DNA of 64,000 nucleotides from Thermus igniterrae ATCC 700962 (GTDB lineage: Bacteria; Deinococcota; Deinococci; Deinococcales; Thermaceae): positions 35,375 to 99,374 of the forward strand of contig NZ_AQWU01000073.1 of NCBI RefSeq assembly GCF_000376265.1, written 5' to 3'. Each line of letters begins with the position of its first letter. The first letter of the stretch is position 1. Made by a program: the position numbers and the translations under genes. Of the stretch, positions 33,650-43,424 are shown piece by piece. The notes beneath the pieces are model-generated. The model saw nothing but the letters and a program-made list of their open reading frames with translations. It searched no databases and had not been told where the DNA came from.

Positions 33650-34060
33650 ATGAGACGATGGCTGATCCCTGCCGCGCTGGTCCTCCTGGTGGCCTTGGGC
33701 GCGTGGGCGGGCTACTGGGGGTATGCGCGCCTCCAGGCCCTCGAGGCCAGGCTGGTGGCCTTGGAGAACCGCCTCTCCACCCAGGAGGAGGCCCTGAAGG
33801 CCCTGGGGGAACGGGTGGGCAAGCTGGAGGGGGAGGTCTTCCAGGCCCCGGCCCCACCCCTTGCCCTGCCGGAAACCCCTGCTCCCTCCCAGCCTCCCGC
33901 CTGGCCCTACGCCGTGGGGGTGGTGGTGGTGCTCCTTCTCCTTTACCTCCTCCTGCGCCTGGTGCAGCGGCCAGGGGAGAGGTCCGTGAGGGAAGGGGCC
34001 ACCCCTTCAGGCCTCGAGGAGGCCCGCATGGAGGACGAAGGCGCCCCGCCCAGGGGCTAA
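33650..34060 (+). CDS. Small two-helix membrane protein with coiled coil
   Basis: 136 aa, not assigned to a family. Residues 5-22 are a hydrophobic helix after a basic start (MRRW). Residues 27-62 form a heptad-rich coiled coil (ALEARLVALENRL, ALKALGERVGKLEG). Residues 66-86 are Pro/Ala-rich, 88-104 form a second hydrophobic helix, and the tail is charged. It would place the coiled coil and Pro-rich segment outside the membrane and both ends in the cytoplasm. GGAGGTGG sits upstream of the ATG. It stands alone between divergent and convergent neighbours and ends in a strong terminator. Function is unknown. Confidence 0.75.
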   Translation: MRRWLIPAALVLLVALGAWAGYWGYARLQALEARLVALENRLSTQEEALKALGERVGKLEGEVFQAPAPPLALPETPAPSQPPAWPYAVGVVVVLLLLYLLLRLVQRPGERSVREGATPSGLEEARMEDEGAPPRG

Positions 34061-34066
34061 AGAAGG

Positions 34067-34090
34067 GCCCGGCCCCCATAGGGGCCGGGC
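34067..34090. terminator. Bidirectional hairpin between the membrane protein gene and etfA
   Basis: A perfect 10-bp GC stem (34067-34076, 34081-34090) with loop CATA lies between two convergent stop codons (34060 and 34102). Confidence 0.85.
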
Positions 34091-34101
34091 TCCCGCCTCT
34101 T

Positions 34102-35043
34102 TCAGTCTTTTAGCTTCTTCACCGTCTGGATGAGGGCCGGGAGGACCTGGTGCACGTCCCCCACGATGCCGTAGTCGGCGTGCTTGAAGATGGGGGCATC
34201 CGGGTCCTTGTTCACCGCCACGATGTACTTGCTCTTGTTCATCCCCGCCAGGTGCTGTACTGCCCCTGAGACTCCAAGGGCGATGTAGAGGGCCGGCTGC
34301 ACGGTCTTGCCCGTCTGGCCCACCTGCTCGGCGTAGGGGCGCCAGCCCGCGTCCACCACCGCCCGGGTGGCCCCCACCGCGCCCCCCAGGAGGGCGGCGA
34401 GTTCCTCCACCTCCTTAAAGGCCTCGGCGCTCCCCAGGCCCCGGCCGCCGGTGACCACCACGTTGGCCTCGGTGAGGGAGACCCCCTTCTTCTCCTCCTG
34501 CACCCTTTCCAGCACCTCCACCGTGGCCACCTGGGGCACGGAAAGGGGCACCACCTCGCCCATGCTTCCCAAGGGCTGGGCCAGAGGGGTGGTGTTGGGC
34601 TTCACCGTGAGGACCACGGGAAGCGCGGCCCGCACCTTCTGAGTCACCCGGTTCAGGTAGGCATAGCGGGTGGCATAGACCATCCCCCCCTCGGCCCAGG
34701 ACTCCAGGGTGTCCTCCAGGAGGCCGGCCTTCAGGGCGTAGGCCACCCGCCCCAGGTAGGTCCGGCTCTGCCGGGAGGAGGGGGCGACGATGGCCTTGAC
34801 CCCGTCCTTGGCGGCCGCCAGCACCCCGGCGGCCCACTTCTCGGGGGTGTAGGGGCCGAGCTCGGCCACGAACAGGGTGGCCACGTGGCCTCGGGCCTCC
34901 TCCACGGGTGCCTGCCCCTCGCTCAAAAGGACCCCAGCCACCTGGGTGCCCAGGGCCTCGGCCAGGGCCCGGGCCCGGGTGAGGGCCTCGAGGCTCCCCT
35001 TCCTCAGCCTGTTGCCGTCGTGGTCCAGAACCACCAGGATCAT
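34102..35043 (-). CDS. etfA: Electron transfer flavoprotein alpha subunit
   Basis: This 313-aa FAD-binding subunit takes electrons from acyl-CoA dehydrogenases. The C-terminal FAD domain has VVTGGRGLGSAEAFKEV, GATRAVVDAGW, QVGQTGKTVQPALYIALGVSGAVQH and NKDPDAPIFKHADYGIVGD, all standard. GGAGG is well placed before ATG 35043. It follows etfB by 9 bp and ends the acd-etfB-etfA operon. Confidence 0.95.
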   Translation of the reverse strand: MILVVLDHDGNRLRKGSLEALTRARALAEALGTQVAGVLLSEGQAPVEEARGHVATLFVAELGPYTPEKWAAGVLAAAKDGVKAIVAPSSRQSRTYLGRVAYALKAGLLEDTLESWAEGGMVYATRYAYLNRVTQKVRAALPVVLTVKPNTTPLAQPLGSMGEVVPLSVPQVATVEVLERVQEEKKGVSLTEANVVVTGGRGLGSAEAFKEVEELAALLGGAVGATRAVVDAGWRPYAEQVGQTGKTVQPALYIALGVSGAVQHLAGMNKSKYIVAVNKDPDAPIFKHADYGIVGDVHQVLPALIQTVKKLKD

Positions 35044-35052
35044 CTCCGCCTC

Positions 35053-35796
35053 CTAGATCACCTTGGCTTCCTCGTGCAGAAGCCGCACCAGTTCCTCGGC
35101 GGCCTGGGCGGGGTCCTTGCCGTCCAGGACCTTGCCCAGGCGGGCCTTTTCCTGGATTTCCTCGGAAAGGAGTTCCACCTTGGGGCTCAGGCTCACCTGC
35201 ACCTTGCGGATCTCCTTCTTCTTGGCCTTCATGATGCCGGGCAGGGTGGGGTAGCGGGGCTCGTTCAGGCCCTGCTGGGTGGTGAAGACCGCGGGCAGGC
35301 GCACCCGCACCCACTCCGCGCCCTCGTCCAGGTCGTGCTTGGCCTTGGCCGTCTCCCCCTCCAGCTCTAGGGCCGTGGTCCAGGCCACCACCGGCACCCC
35401 CAGGGCCTCGGCCAGGGCTCCGCCCAGGGCCTGGCTGTCCCAGTCCGCCTGCTGCCCCCCGGTGAGGACCAGGGTGGGGGCCTCCTCCCGCAGCACGGGG
35501 GCCAGGGCCTCGGCCACGGCCACGGGGTCGGCGTGGCCCTCAAAGACCACGTGCACGCCCCGGTCCATGCCCATGGCCAAGGCGGTGCGGATGGCCTCCT
35601 CGGTACGCTCGGGGCCGAAGCCCACCACGATGGCCTCCCCCCCGTGCTTTTCCTTGAGGCGCAGGGCCTCCTCCACCGCGTACTCGTCCATCTGGTCCAG
35701 GATCAGGGTGGCCCCCGATAGGTCCACCCGCTCCCCCTGGACCTTCAGCCTGCTCTCCCCGTCGGGTACCTGCCGGATTACCGCTACAAACTTCAT
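35053..35796 (-). CDS. etfB: Electron transfer flavoprotein beta subunit
   Basis: 247 aa. It opens FVAVIRQVPD, with DEYAVEEALRLKE and VLTGGQQADWDSQALGG, the AMP-binding/ETF-beta signature, and a docking loop near EPRYPTLPGIMKAKKKEI. It forms a heterodimer with EtfA. It lies between acd (12 bp upstream) and etfA (9 bp downstream), so stoichiometric expression is likely. Confidence 0.95.
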   Translation of the reverse strand: MKFVAVIRQVPDGESRLKVQGERVDLSGATLILDQMDEYAVEEALRLKEKHGGEAIVVGFGPERTEEAIRTALAMGMDRGVHVVFEGHADPVAVAEALAPVLREEAPTLVLTGGQQADWDSQALGGALAEALGVPVVAWTTALELEGETAKAKHDLDEGAEWVRVRLPAVFTTQQGLNEPRYPTLPGIMKAKKKEIRKVQVSLSPKVELLSEEIQEKARLGKVLDGKDPAQAAEELVRLLHEEAKVI

Positions 35797-35808
35797 CCCA
35801 GACCTCCT

Positions 35809-36954
<1,146 letters not shown>

Positions 36955-36984
36955 GCCTCTCCTCCAGGGCCAAGGGGCCCTTCT

Positions 36985-37001
36985 CTTTGACCAAGTCTAA
37001 G
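36985..37001 (-). promoter_or_regulatory. 17-bp operator-like palindrome upstream of acd-etfBA
   Basis: CTTTGACCAAGTCTAAG matches the fadN element (6315-6331) at 14 of 17 positions and is itself the best palindrome of the three: CTT-x-GAC-x3-GTC-x-AAG. Read on the minus strand it contains TAGACT, a possible -10 box, giving a leader of about 35 nt that includes the ribosome-binding site. Confidence 0.6.
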
Positions 37002-37051
37002 ATTTTTCCCTGCCCCTTGCAACCCCGGCCCCATGCTACCATTGGAGGCAG

Positions 37052-39946
37052 ATGAGACTGGTGGGGCAACTCGGGGTTCTGGGCCGCTTTCAACGGGCGC
37101 TCCTGAAAGACCTAGAACCTATCCAGATTTTGCGCAACCTCCTCGAGGTGGCCACGGAGGAAGGCGTGGAGCGGGCGGCCCTTTTCCTCTACCACCCCAA
37201 GACCCGGGAGCTGGTGGGGGAGGTGGCCTCGGGCCGGGGACGCCACTACACGGTTTCCGCCATCGCCCTGCCCCTTTACCAGAAGGGGGCAGTGCAGGAG
37301 GCCTTTTTCGCCGAGGGGCCGGTCAGGCGGGGGGAGGAGTGGCTTTTGCCGGTGGTGGGGGAGGAGGCCGAGTTCTGCTGGGCCGACCCCGAGGCCCGCT
37401 GCCAGGTGCGCCCCCGGGCTACCCGGGAGACCCGGCCCCTCATCTGCCCCACCTGCCCCCGCTTCGGGGCCAAGGGGGTGTTGAGCCTCGAGGGGGTCCC
37501 CCAGGCCCTGCAGCCCCTCTTGCTCCTCCTGGCCCAGCTCACCGCCTTGGCCCTCAAAAACGGGGAGCTCCTGGCCGAACGCAACCGGGCCCTGCAAAAC
37601 CTCTCCCGCCACGTGGAGGCCCTTTCCCACGTGAGCGCCTTAGCCCGGGAGGTGGCCCGGGCCCTGGAGCCCAGCGCCGTCTTGGAGACCCTGGCCCGCT
37701 CCCTCTCCCAGCGCTTTGGCTTCTACCGGGTCACCGTGGCCCTGGTGCGGGGAGGGTGGCTGGAGGGCTTCCTCACGGTGAAGGGGGAGAACCTCTTCTG
37801 GACCGAGGGACGTAGCCGCATCCACCTGGACCTGGCCTCCTCTCCCGACCCCCTGGCCCGGGCGGTGCGGGAGCGGCGCACCCTCCTCCTGGAGCGGGAA
37901 TACCTTCCCCCGGCCGCGGCCCAGGAGGCAGGGGCCAAGGTGGCCTACGTGCCCATCCTGGCCGAGGCCGAGGCCCTGGGAGCCGTGGCGGTGGACCACG
38001 GGCCCGGGGGGCCTGCGGTCACGGAGGAGGAGATGCGCTACGTGGAGCTCCTCTCCGGGGTGGCGGGGGTGGCCCTGAGGAACGCCCAGCTTTACCGGGA
38101 GAAAACCCAGCTTTCCCTGGCCCTGGCCGCGGAGCGCAAGCGGCTTTCCCAGGTGCTGGAGGAGCTTCCCGATGGGGTGGTGGTCCTCTTCGGCGACCGG
38201 GGCTTTGCCAACGGCCGGGCCCGGGAGGCCCTGGGCCTGGGAGCCGAGGTGCTCCTCGAGGACCTCCCCGGAGTCCTGGGGCCGGCCCTCGAGGGGGGGC
38301 GGCTGGAGGTGGCCCTGGGCGGGGCCACCTACAGCGTGCGGGGGCGGCAGGTGGGGGAGATGCGGGTTCTGGTCCTCCACGACATCACCGAGCGCTCCCG
38401 CATGGAGCGGGCCCTGCGGGATCAGGTGGCCTTCACCCAGGCCCTGGTGGACGTGGCCCAGGCGGCCTTGCGCCAGCGGGGTCTAACCTCCCTGGCTGGG
38501 GCCATTGTGGAGCGCCTTCAGACCCTTTTTGCCGCGGATGAAAGCCTCCTTTGGGCGGAGGGGGAGGGGGAAGGGGAGGTGCTCTCCGGCACCTGCGCCT
38601 TGCCCACCCCCCTTCCCCGGCCCAACCTCATGGAAAAGGCCCTGGCCGAGGACCGCCCCCTGGGGGTGGAGACGCTCCAGGCGGAGGACTGCGCCCTGGC
38701 GGCTTCCTTGGGCCTGAAGAGCGCCCTGGTGGTGCCCTTCCGGGCGGAGGGGTTCAGGGGGGGGCTTTTCCTCGGCTACCGCAAGGAGCGGCGTTTTTCC
38801 GAGCGCCTCCTCTCCCGCCTGGGCCAGGTGGGCACTCTCCTGGCCCTGGTGCTGGAGAAGGCCCGCTTCCTGGCCATGGTGGAGGCGGAGGAGGAGAGGC
38901 TCAAGGCCCTTTTGGAGAACTCCCAGGACGTGGTCTACGTGCTGGACCGGGAGGGGCTGATCCGCTTCGTGAGCGCCAGCGTGCGCGCCGTCTTGGGCTA
39001 TGACCCCGAGGGGTACAAGCGGGCCCCCGTGAGCGGGCTGGACTTTGTTCATCCGGAAGACCGCTTCCTGGCCGAGGAGCTCTTTCGCGAGCTCCTGCAC
39101 CACCCGGGGGAGGTGCGCACGGGGCAGTTCCGGGTCCTCCACGCGGATGGCACCCCCATCCCCATGGAGGCCTGGGGGCGGAACCTGCTGGAGGAGCCCC
39201 GGGTGATGGGGGTGGTGGTGAACCTCCGCGACCTGAGGCCCCGCCTGGAGGCCGACCGCCTCAAGGGGGAGTTCATCGCCGCGGTGAGCCACGAGCTCCG
39301 CACCCCCCTGGCGGTGATCATGGGCCTGGCGGAGCTCTTGCGGGAGGAGGAGCTTTCCCCCTCGGCCCAGGAGTCCGTGGACCTCATCCTGGAAAACGCC
39401 TTCCGCCTCAAGACCATGGTGGACAACCTCCTGGACACCAGCCGCCTCGAGGCCGGCCGCTTTGAGGTGGCCCGCCGCCCCGTCAACCTGAAACCCCTGC
39501 TGGCCGACCTGGCCCGGAGCTTCCAGGGGGTGGCCCGGCTTTCCGGGGTGGCCTTCCAGGTGGAGCTCTCGGAGCTGCCCATCCTGGAGGCGGACCCCGA
39601 CCGGGTGGTCCAGGTGGTGGGCAACCTCCTTTCCAACGCCTTCAAGTTCACCCCGCCGGGGGGCAGGGTGCGCTTTGGCGCCCGGCAGGAGGGGGAGGCG
39701 GTGGTCCTGGAGGTGGAGGACACCGGCCCGGGCATTCCTGAGGAGGAGCTTCCCAAGCTCTTCCAGCGCTACGCCCGGGCGGAGAACGCCCGCGCCCGCG
39801 GGGTCTCGGGCACGGGGCTTGGCCTTTTCATCTCCAAGCACATCGTGGAGGCCCACGGGGGGCGGATAGAGGTGCAAACCCAGGTGGGCAAGGGCAGCCT
39901 CTTCCGGGTTATCCTACCCCTATATGGCCCGCATCCTGTTGGTTGA
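37052..39946 (+). CDS. Multi-GAF/PAS sensor histidine kinase
   Basis: This 964-aa protein has no predicted membrane segment. In order: a GAF-like domain (about 20-170) with a Cys cluster C109, C117, C132, C135; a second GAF (about 195-350); a short PAS-like part (about 360-450); a third GAF (about 455-605); a PAS (about 612-735); HisKA with phosphorylated His747 in SHELRTPLAVIMGLAEL; and an ATPase domain with NLLSNAFKF, DTGPGIPEEELP and GTGLGLFISKHIVEAHGG. GGAGG lies 8 nt before the ATG. The cysteines might hold a metal or FeS cluster, which would make this a cytoplasmic redox or gas sensor; that is inference. The receiver gene overlaps its 3' end by 23 bp. Confidence 0.92.
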   Translation: MRLVGQLGVLGRFQRALLKDLEPIQILRNLLEVATEEGVERAALFLYHPKTRELVGEVASGRGRHYTVSAIALPLYQKGAVQEAFFAEGPVRRGEEWLLPVVGEEAEFCWADPEARCQVRPRATRETRPLICPTCPRFGAKGVLSLEGVPQALQPLLLLLAQLTALALKNGELLAERNRALQNLSRHVEALSHVSALAREVARALEPSAVLETLARSLSQRFGFYRVTVALVRGGWLEGFLTVKGENLFWTEGRSRIHLDLASSPDPLARAVRERRTLLLEREYLPPAAAQEAGAKVAYVPILAEAEALGAVAVDHGPGGPAVTEEEMRYVELLSGVAGVALRNAQLYREKTQLSLALAAERKRLSQVLEELPDGVVVLFGDRGFANGRAREALGLGAEVLLEDLPGVLGPALEGGRLEVALGGATYSVRGRQVGEMRVLVLHDITERSRMERALRDQVAFTQALVDVAQAALRQRGLTSLAGAIVERLQTLFAADESLLWAEGEGEGEVLSGTCALPTPLPRPNLMEKALAEDRPLGVETLQAEDCALAASLGLKSALVVPFRAEGFRGGLFLGYRKERRFSERLLSRLGQVGTLLALVLEKARFLAMVEAEEERLKALLENSQDVVYVLDREGLIRFVSASVRAVLGYDPEGYKRAPVSGLDFVHPEDRFLAEELFRELLHHPGEVRTGQFRVLHADGTPIPMEAWGRNLLEEPRVMGVVVNLRDLRPRLEADRLKGEFIAAVSHELRTPLAVIMGLAELLREEELSPSAQESVDLILENAFRLKTMVDNLLDTSRLEAGRFEVARRPVNLKPLLADLARSFQGVARLSGVAFQVELSELPILEADPDRVVQVVGNLLSNAFKFTPPGGRVRFGARQEGEAVVLEVEDTGPGIPEEELPKLFQRYARAENARARGVSGTGLGLFISKHIVEAHGGRIEVQTQVGKGSLFRVILPLYGPHPVG

Positions 39947-40280
39947 GGACGAGCCCCTGGTGGCCCACATGGTCCGCCGCATGCTGGAGCGGGCGGGCCA
40001 CCAGGTGGACTGGGCCTCCTCCGGCCAGGCGGCCCTGGAGCGCCTTGCCCAGGGCTACGATCTCCTGGTGTGTGACCTGGTGATGCCGGGGGTTTCGGGC
40101 CTCGAGGTCATCCGGGCGGCCCGGGCCCAGGGGGGGCCTCCTGTGCTGGCCCTTTCCGCCAGCGTCTCCGCCAGGAGCCAGCAGGAGGCCCTGGAGGCCG
40201 GGGCCAAGGCCTTTTTGGGTAAGCCCTTTGAGGGCCAGACCCTCCTGGCCCAGGTGGAGAGGCTCTTGCGGGGGGAGTAG
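39924..40280 (+). CDS. Single-domain response regulator (receiver only)
   Basis: This 118-aa CheY-like receiver has acidic pair ED in ILLVEDEPLV, phosphorylated Asp51 in LLVCDLVMPG, Ser in LALSAS and Lys100 in LGKPF. There is no output domain, so it passes phosphate on or acts by protein contact. It overlaps the kinase gene by 23 bp in another frame, strong evidence that the two are partners. The next gene, 31 bp downstream, encodes a TRAP-type binding protein with its own promoter element. Confidence 0.92.
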   Translation: MARILLVEDEPLVAHMVRRMLERAGHQVDWASSGQAALERLAQGYDLLVCDLVMPGVSGLEVIRAARAQGGPPVLALSASVSARSQQEALEAGAKAFLGKPFEGQTLLAQVERLLRGE

Positions 40281-40285
40281 GCCTT

Positions 40286-40291
40286 TATACT
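40286..40291 (+). promoter_or_regulatory. -10 box (TATACT) of the TRAP-type binding protein gene
   Basis: TATACT follows the receiver stop codon by 6 bp and lies 19 nt before ATG 40311, with AAAGGAGGGG between. No clear -35 is seen, so activation by a regulator is possible. Confidence 0.5.
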
Positions 40292-40310
40292 CTAGGGCAA
40301 AGGAGGGGCT

Positions 40311-41387
40311 ATGGAGCGGCGGAACTTCCTCAGGAAGGTGGGGGTGGGCTTGGCCGCCAGCCTGGCCTACACGGCCCGGGCCCAGGCCACCCCCCAGGTG
40401 CGCTGGCGGCTGGTCTCCAGCTACCCGAGGAGCCTGGACACCCTCTACGGGGGCGCCGAGGACCTGGCCAGGCGGGTGGCCGAGCTCACCGAGGGGCGGT
40501 TCCAGATCCGGGTCTTCCAGGCGGGGGAGATCGTGCCTGGGGGGCAGGTGCTGGACGCGGTGCAACAGGGCACGGTGGAGGCGGGGCACACCTATGGCCC
40601 CTTCTACGTGGGCAAGAACCCTGCCCTGGCCTTTGACGGGGGGGTGCCCTTCGGCATGACCTACCGCCAGCACAACGCCTGGATGTACTTCGGGGGCGGG
40701 CTGGAGCTCCTGCGCGCCCTCTACGCGGACTTCGGCCTCCTCCAGTTCCCCGGGGGGAACACCGGGGCCCAGATGGGGGGATGGTTCCGCAAGGAGGTCC
40801 GCACCCTGGCCGACCTGAAGGGCATCCGCATGCGCATCCCCGGCCTCGGAGGCGTGGTCATGGGGCGGCTTGGGGTGGTGCCCCAGACCCTGGCCGCCGG
40901 GGACATCTACCCCGCCCTGGAGCGGGGTACCATTGACGCCACGGAGTTCTCCGGCCCCTACGACGACGAGAAGCTGGGCTTTTACAAGGTGGCCCGCTAC
41001 TACTACTACCCCTCCTTCTGGGAGCCCAGCGCCCAGCTTTCCTTCCTGGTCTCCCAGCGGGAGTGGGCCAGGCTTCCCAAGGAGTTCCAGGAGGCCTTCC
41101 AGGTGGCGGCCGCGGAGGTCAACCTCACCATGATGGCCAAGTACGATGCCCTGAACCCTCCCGCCCTGCAGCGCCTCCTGCGGGCAGGGGTGCGCCTCAG
41201 GAAGTGGCCTGCGGAGATCATGAAAAAGGCCCTGGAGGAAGCCCGGGCCCTCTACGAGGAACAGGCGGCCAAGGACGCCACCTACAAGAAGGTGTACACC
41301 GCCTACTGGAGCTTCCGCTCGGAGCTTTACCGCTGGTTCTCTGTGGCTGAGCTGGGCTACGAGAGCTTTGCCTTTCCCGCCTCCTAG
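40311..41387 (+). CDS. TRAP-type (DctP family) periplasmic substrate-binding protein with Tat signal
   Basis: 358 aa. The N-terminus RRNFLRKVGVGLAASLAYTARA carries a twin-arginine motif, so it is probably exported folded. The mature part follows the DctP family: VRWRLVSSYPRSLDTLYGGAEDLARRV, GGQVLDAVQQGTVEAGHT and the substrate-binding RMRIPGLGG with Arg that grips a carboxylate, then DATEFSGPYDD. The second half is typical of TRAP proteins for 2-oxoacids or aromatic acids. No DctQ/DctM permease genes are adjacent. It sits directly after a kinase-receiver pair and could be a sensory partner or use a distant permease. Confidence 0.87.
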   Translation: MERRNFLRKVGVGLAASLAYTARAQATPQVRWRLVSSYPRSLDTLYGGAEDLARRVAELTEGRFQIRVFQAGEIVPGGQVLDAVQQGTVEAGHTYGPFYVGKNPALAFDGGVPFGMTYRQHNAWMYFGGGLELLRALYADFGLLQFPGGNTGAQMGGWFRKEVRTLADLKGIRMRIPGLGGVVMGRLGVVPQTLAAGDIYPALERGTIDATEFSGPYDDEKLGFYKVARYYYYPSFWEPSAQLSFLVSQREWARLPKEFQEAFQVAAAEVNLTMMAKYDALNPPALQRLLRAGVRLRKWPAEIMKKALEEARALYEEQAAKDATYKKVYTAYWSFRSELYRWFSVAELGYESFAFPAS

Positions 41388-43423
41388 TCCACCTTTTCCA
41401 GGCGCACCGCGCTCACCTTGAACTCGGGGATGCGGCTTATGGGATCCAGGGCGTCCAGGGTGAGCCGGTTGGCGGGGGCCTCGGCGAAGTGGAAGGGGGC
41501 GTAGACCACCCCCTCGGGGGTGCGGTCCGTGACCCAGGCCCGGGCGCGGATGCGTCCCCGGCGGCTCACCACCTCGATGGGCTCCCCGTCGGCGATGCCC
41601 AGCCGGGCGGCGTCCAGGGGGTTCACCTCCACCTTGAGCTCGGGGTAGGCGGCGTTCAGCTGGCTGTTGCGGCTCAGGGTGCCCCCGTGCCAGTGGAAGA
41701 GGACCCGGCCCGTGCAGAGGGTGAAGGGGTAGTCCTCCGAGGGGGGCTCGGCGGGAGGGGTGGGGTGGACGGGGAAGAAGCGGGCTTTCCCCGAGGGGGT
41801 GTTGAAGCGCTCCCGGAAGAGGACAGCCTCCCCAGGGTAGTGCTCGTGCGGGCAGGGCCAGCGCACCCCCTCCGCCTCCAACCGGCGGTAGGTGATCCCT
41901 CCCATCATCCCAGGGAGGGCCTGGCGGACTTCCTCCCAGATGGCCTCGGGATGGGGGTATTCCCGCCAGGGGCGGCCAAGGGCCTTGGCCAGACGCTTGC
42001 CTAGCTCCTGGGTGATCCACCAGTCCGGCCTTGCCTCCCCCGGCGGGTCCAGCACCCGCCGCACCCGTTGCACTCGGCGGTCGGTGTTGGTGAAGGTGCC
42101 GTCTTTTTCCAGGAAGCTGGCCGCGGGGAGCACCAGGTCGGCGAAGGGGGTGGTCTCGTTTTCCAGGATGTCCTGGACGATGAGGAAGGGAAGCGCGCGG
42201 AGCTTGGCCTTGAGGTGCTCCTGGTAGGGCTCGCTGGTCACGGGGTCCTCCCCGATCAGGTAGATGGCCTCCACCTGGGGGATGGCCTCAAACACCTCGG
42301 TCATCCGTAGCCCCGGGGTTGGGTTCAGGGGCACGCCCCAGAGGGCTTCAAAGTGCCGCCTTACCCCCTCCTCCGCCACCTTGCCGTAGCCGGGGAGGAC
42401 ATCGGGCAGGGCCCCCATGTCCCCCGCCCCCTGGACGTTGTTCTGGCCCCTTAGGGGGTTGAGCCCCGCTCCCTCCACCCCCACCTTGCCGGTGAGGAGG
42501 GCCAGGTTCACCAGGGCCTGGGCCGTGGCCGTGCCCTTGGTGTGCTGGGTGACCCCCATGGCCCAGTAGGCCCCGGCCCGGGGGGTGGTGGCGTAGAGCC
42601 GGGCGGCCTCGGCGATCCTCTCCCGGGGGACCCCGGTGGCCTCCTCGGCGGCCTCCAGGGTGTAGGGCTCCAGGGAGGCCTGCCACTCGGCAAAGCCCTC
42701 GGTGCGCGCCTCCACATAGGCCCGGTCCCAGAGCCCCTCCTCCAGGAGGTACCGGGCCATGGCGTTGAGGAGGAAGAGGTCGGTGCCCGGGCGCACCCTA
42801 AGCCACAGGGTGGCCGCCTCGGCCATGCCCGTGTACCGCGGGTCCACCACGATGAGCCTGGCCCCCTGGCGCACCCGCTTCTTGATCATGGCGGCGATCA
42901 CCGGGTGGGTCTCCGTGGTGTTGGAGCCCACCACCAGGAAGAGGTCCGTCTTCCCAATGTCCTCCAGGGGGTTGGTCATGCTGGCCCCGCCCAGGGAGCG
43001 GCTCAGGGCGGCGGTGGAGGAGGAGTGGCAGAGCCGGGAGCAGTGGTCCACGTGGTTGGTCCCCAGGAGGGCCCGGGCCAGCTTCTGGGCCAGGTAGACC
43101 TCCTCGTTGGTGGTTTTGGCCGAGGGAAAGACGGCGATGGCCTCGGGGCCGCGGCGCTTTAGGACCTCCAGGAGTCTTTCCGCCCCGAAGTCCAGGGCCT
43201 CCTCCCAGGTGGCCCGGCGCAAGGGCGCTCCCTTCCTCTCCCGGAGCATGGGGTAGAGGAGGCGCTTGCTGGAGAAGGGAAAGTCCAGGCCAAACCGGCC
43301 CTTCACGCAGAGGGCCCCGTGGTTGGGGGGGATGTCTGGGGCCAGGACCCGGACCACGCGGCCCTGCCGCACCTCGGGCTCCACCTGGCAGCCCACGCCG
43401 CAGTAGGGGCAGGTGGTGCGCAT
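41384..43423 (-). CDS. fdhA: Formate dehydrogenase catalytic (molybdopterin) subunit
   Basis: 679 aa. An N-terminal [4Fe-4S] site has C5, C8, C12 and C39. Active-site Cys132-His133 lies in HCSRLCHSSS at the position of the Sec/Cys-His pair of formate dehydrogenases. Bis-MGD motifs include VVGSNTTETHPV, VVDPRYTGMAEAA, GLNPLRGQNNVQGAGDMG and a C-terminal GRVLFHWHGGTLSRNS domain. It probably oxidises formate to CO2 and feeds electrons via the next two subunits to NAD+. It lies 1 bp after the ferredoxin-type subunit and overlaps the convergent TRAP gene by 4 bp. Tungsten or molybdenum cannot be told apart. Confidence 0.9.
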   Translation of the reverse strand: MRTTCPYCGVGCQVEPEVRQGRVVRVLAPDIPPNHGALCVKGRFGLDFPFSSKRLLYPMLRERKGAPLRRATWEEALDFGAERLLEVLKRRGPEAIAVFPSAKTTNEEVYLAQKLARALLGTNHVDHCSRLCHSSSTAALSRSLGGASMTNPLEDIGKTDLFLVVGSNTTETHPVIAAMIKKRVRQGARLIVVDPRYTGMAEAATLWLRVRPGTDLFLLNAMARYLLEEGLWDRAYVEARTEGFAEWQASLEPYTLEAAEEATGVPRERIAEAARLYATTPRAGAYWAMGVTQHTKGTATAQALVNLALLTGKVGVEGAGLNPLRGQNNVQGAGDMGALPDVLPGYGKVAEEGVRRHFEALWGVPLNPTPGLRMTEVFEAIPQVEAIYLIGEDPVTSEPYQEHLKAKLRALPFLIVQDILENETTPFADLVLPAASFLEKDGTFTNTDRRVQRVRRVLDPPGEARPDWWITQELGKRLAKALGRPWREYPHPEAIWEEVRQALPGMMGGITYRRLEAEGVRWPCPHEHYPGEAVLFRERFNTPSGKARFFPVHPTPPAEPPSEDYPFTLCTGRVLFHWHGGTLSRNSQLNAAYPELKVEVNPLDAARLGIADGEPIEVVSRRGRIRARAWVTDRTPEGVVYAPFHFAEAPANRLTLDALDPISRIPEFKVSAVRLEKVD

Positions 43424-43424
43424 C

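Noticed and set aside
36985..37001. Palindrome read as part of the histidine kinase promoter at 37052
   Set aside because: It lies on the acd side of the gap, matches two other lipid operators, and has no proper spacing to the kinase gene start.
41489..42004. Open frame opposite fdhA
   Set aside because: Antisense to well-conserved molybdopterin-domain sequence; no start signals.
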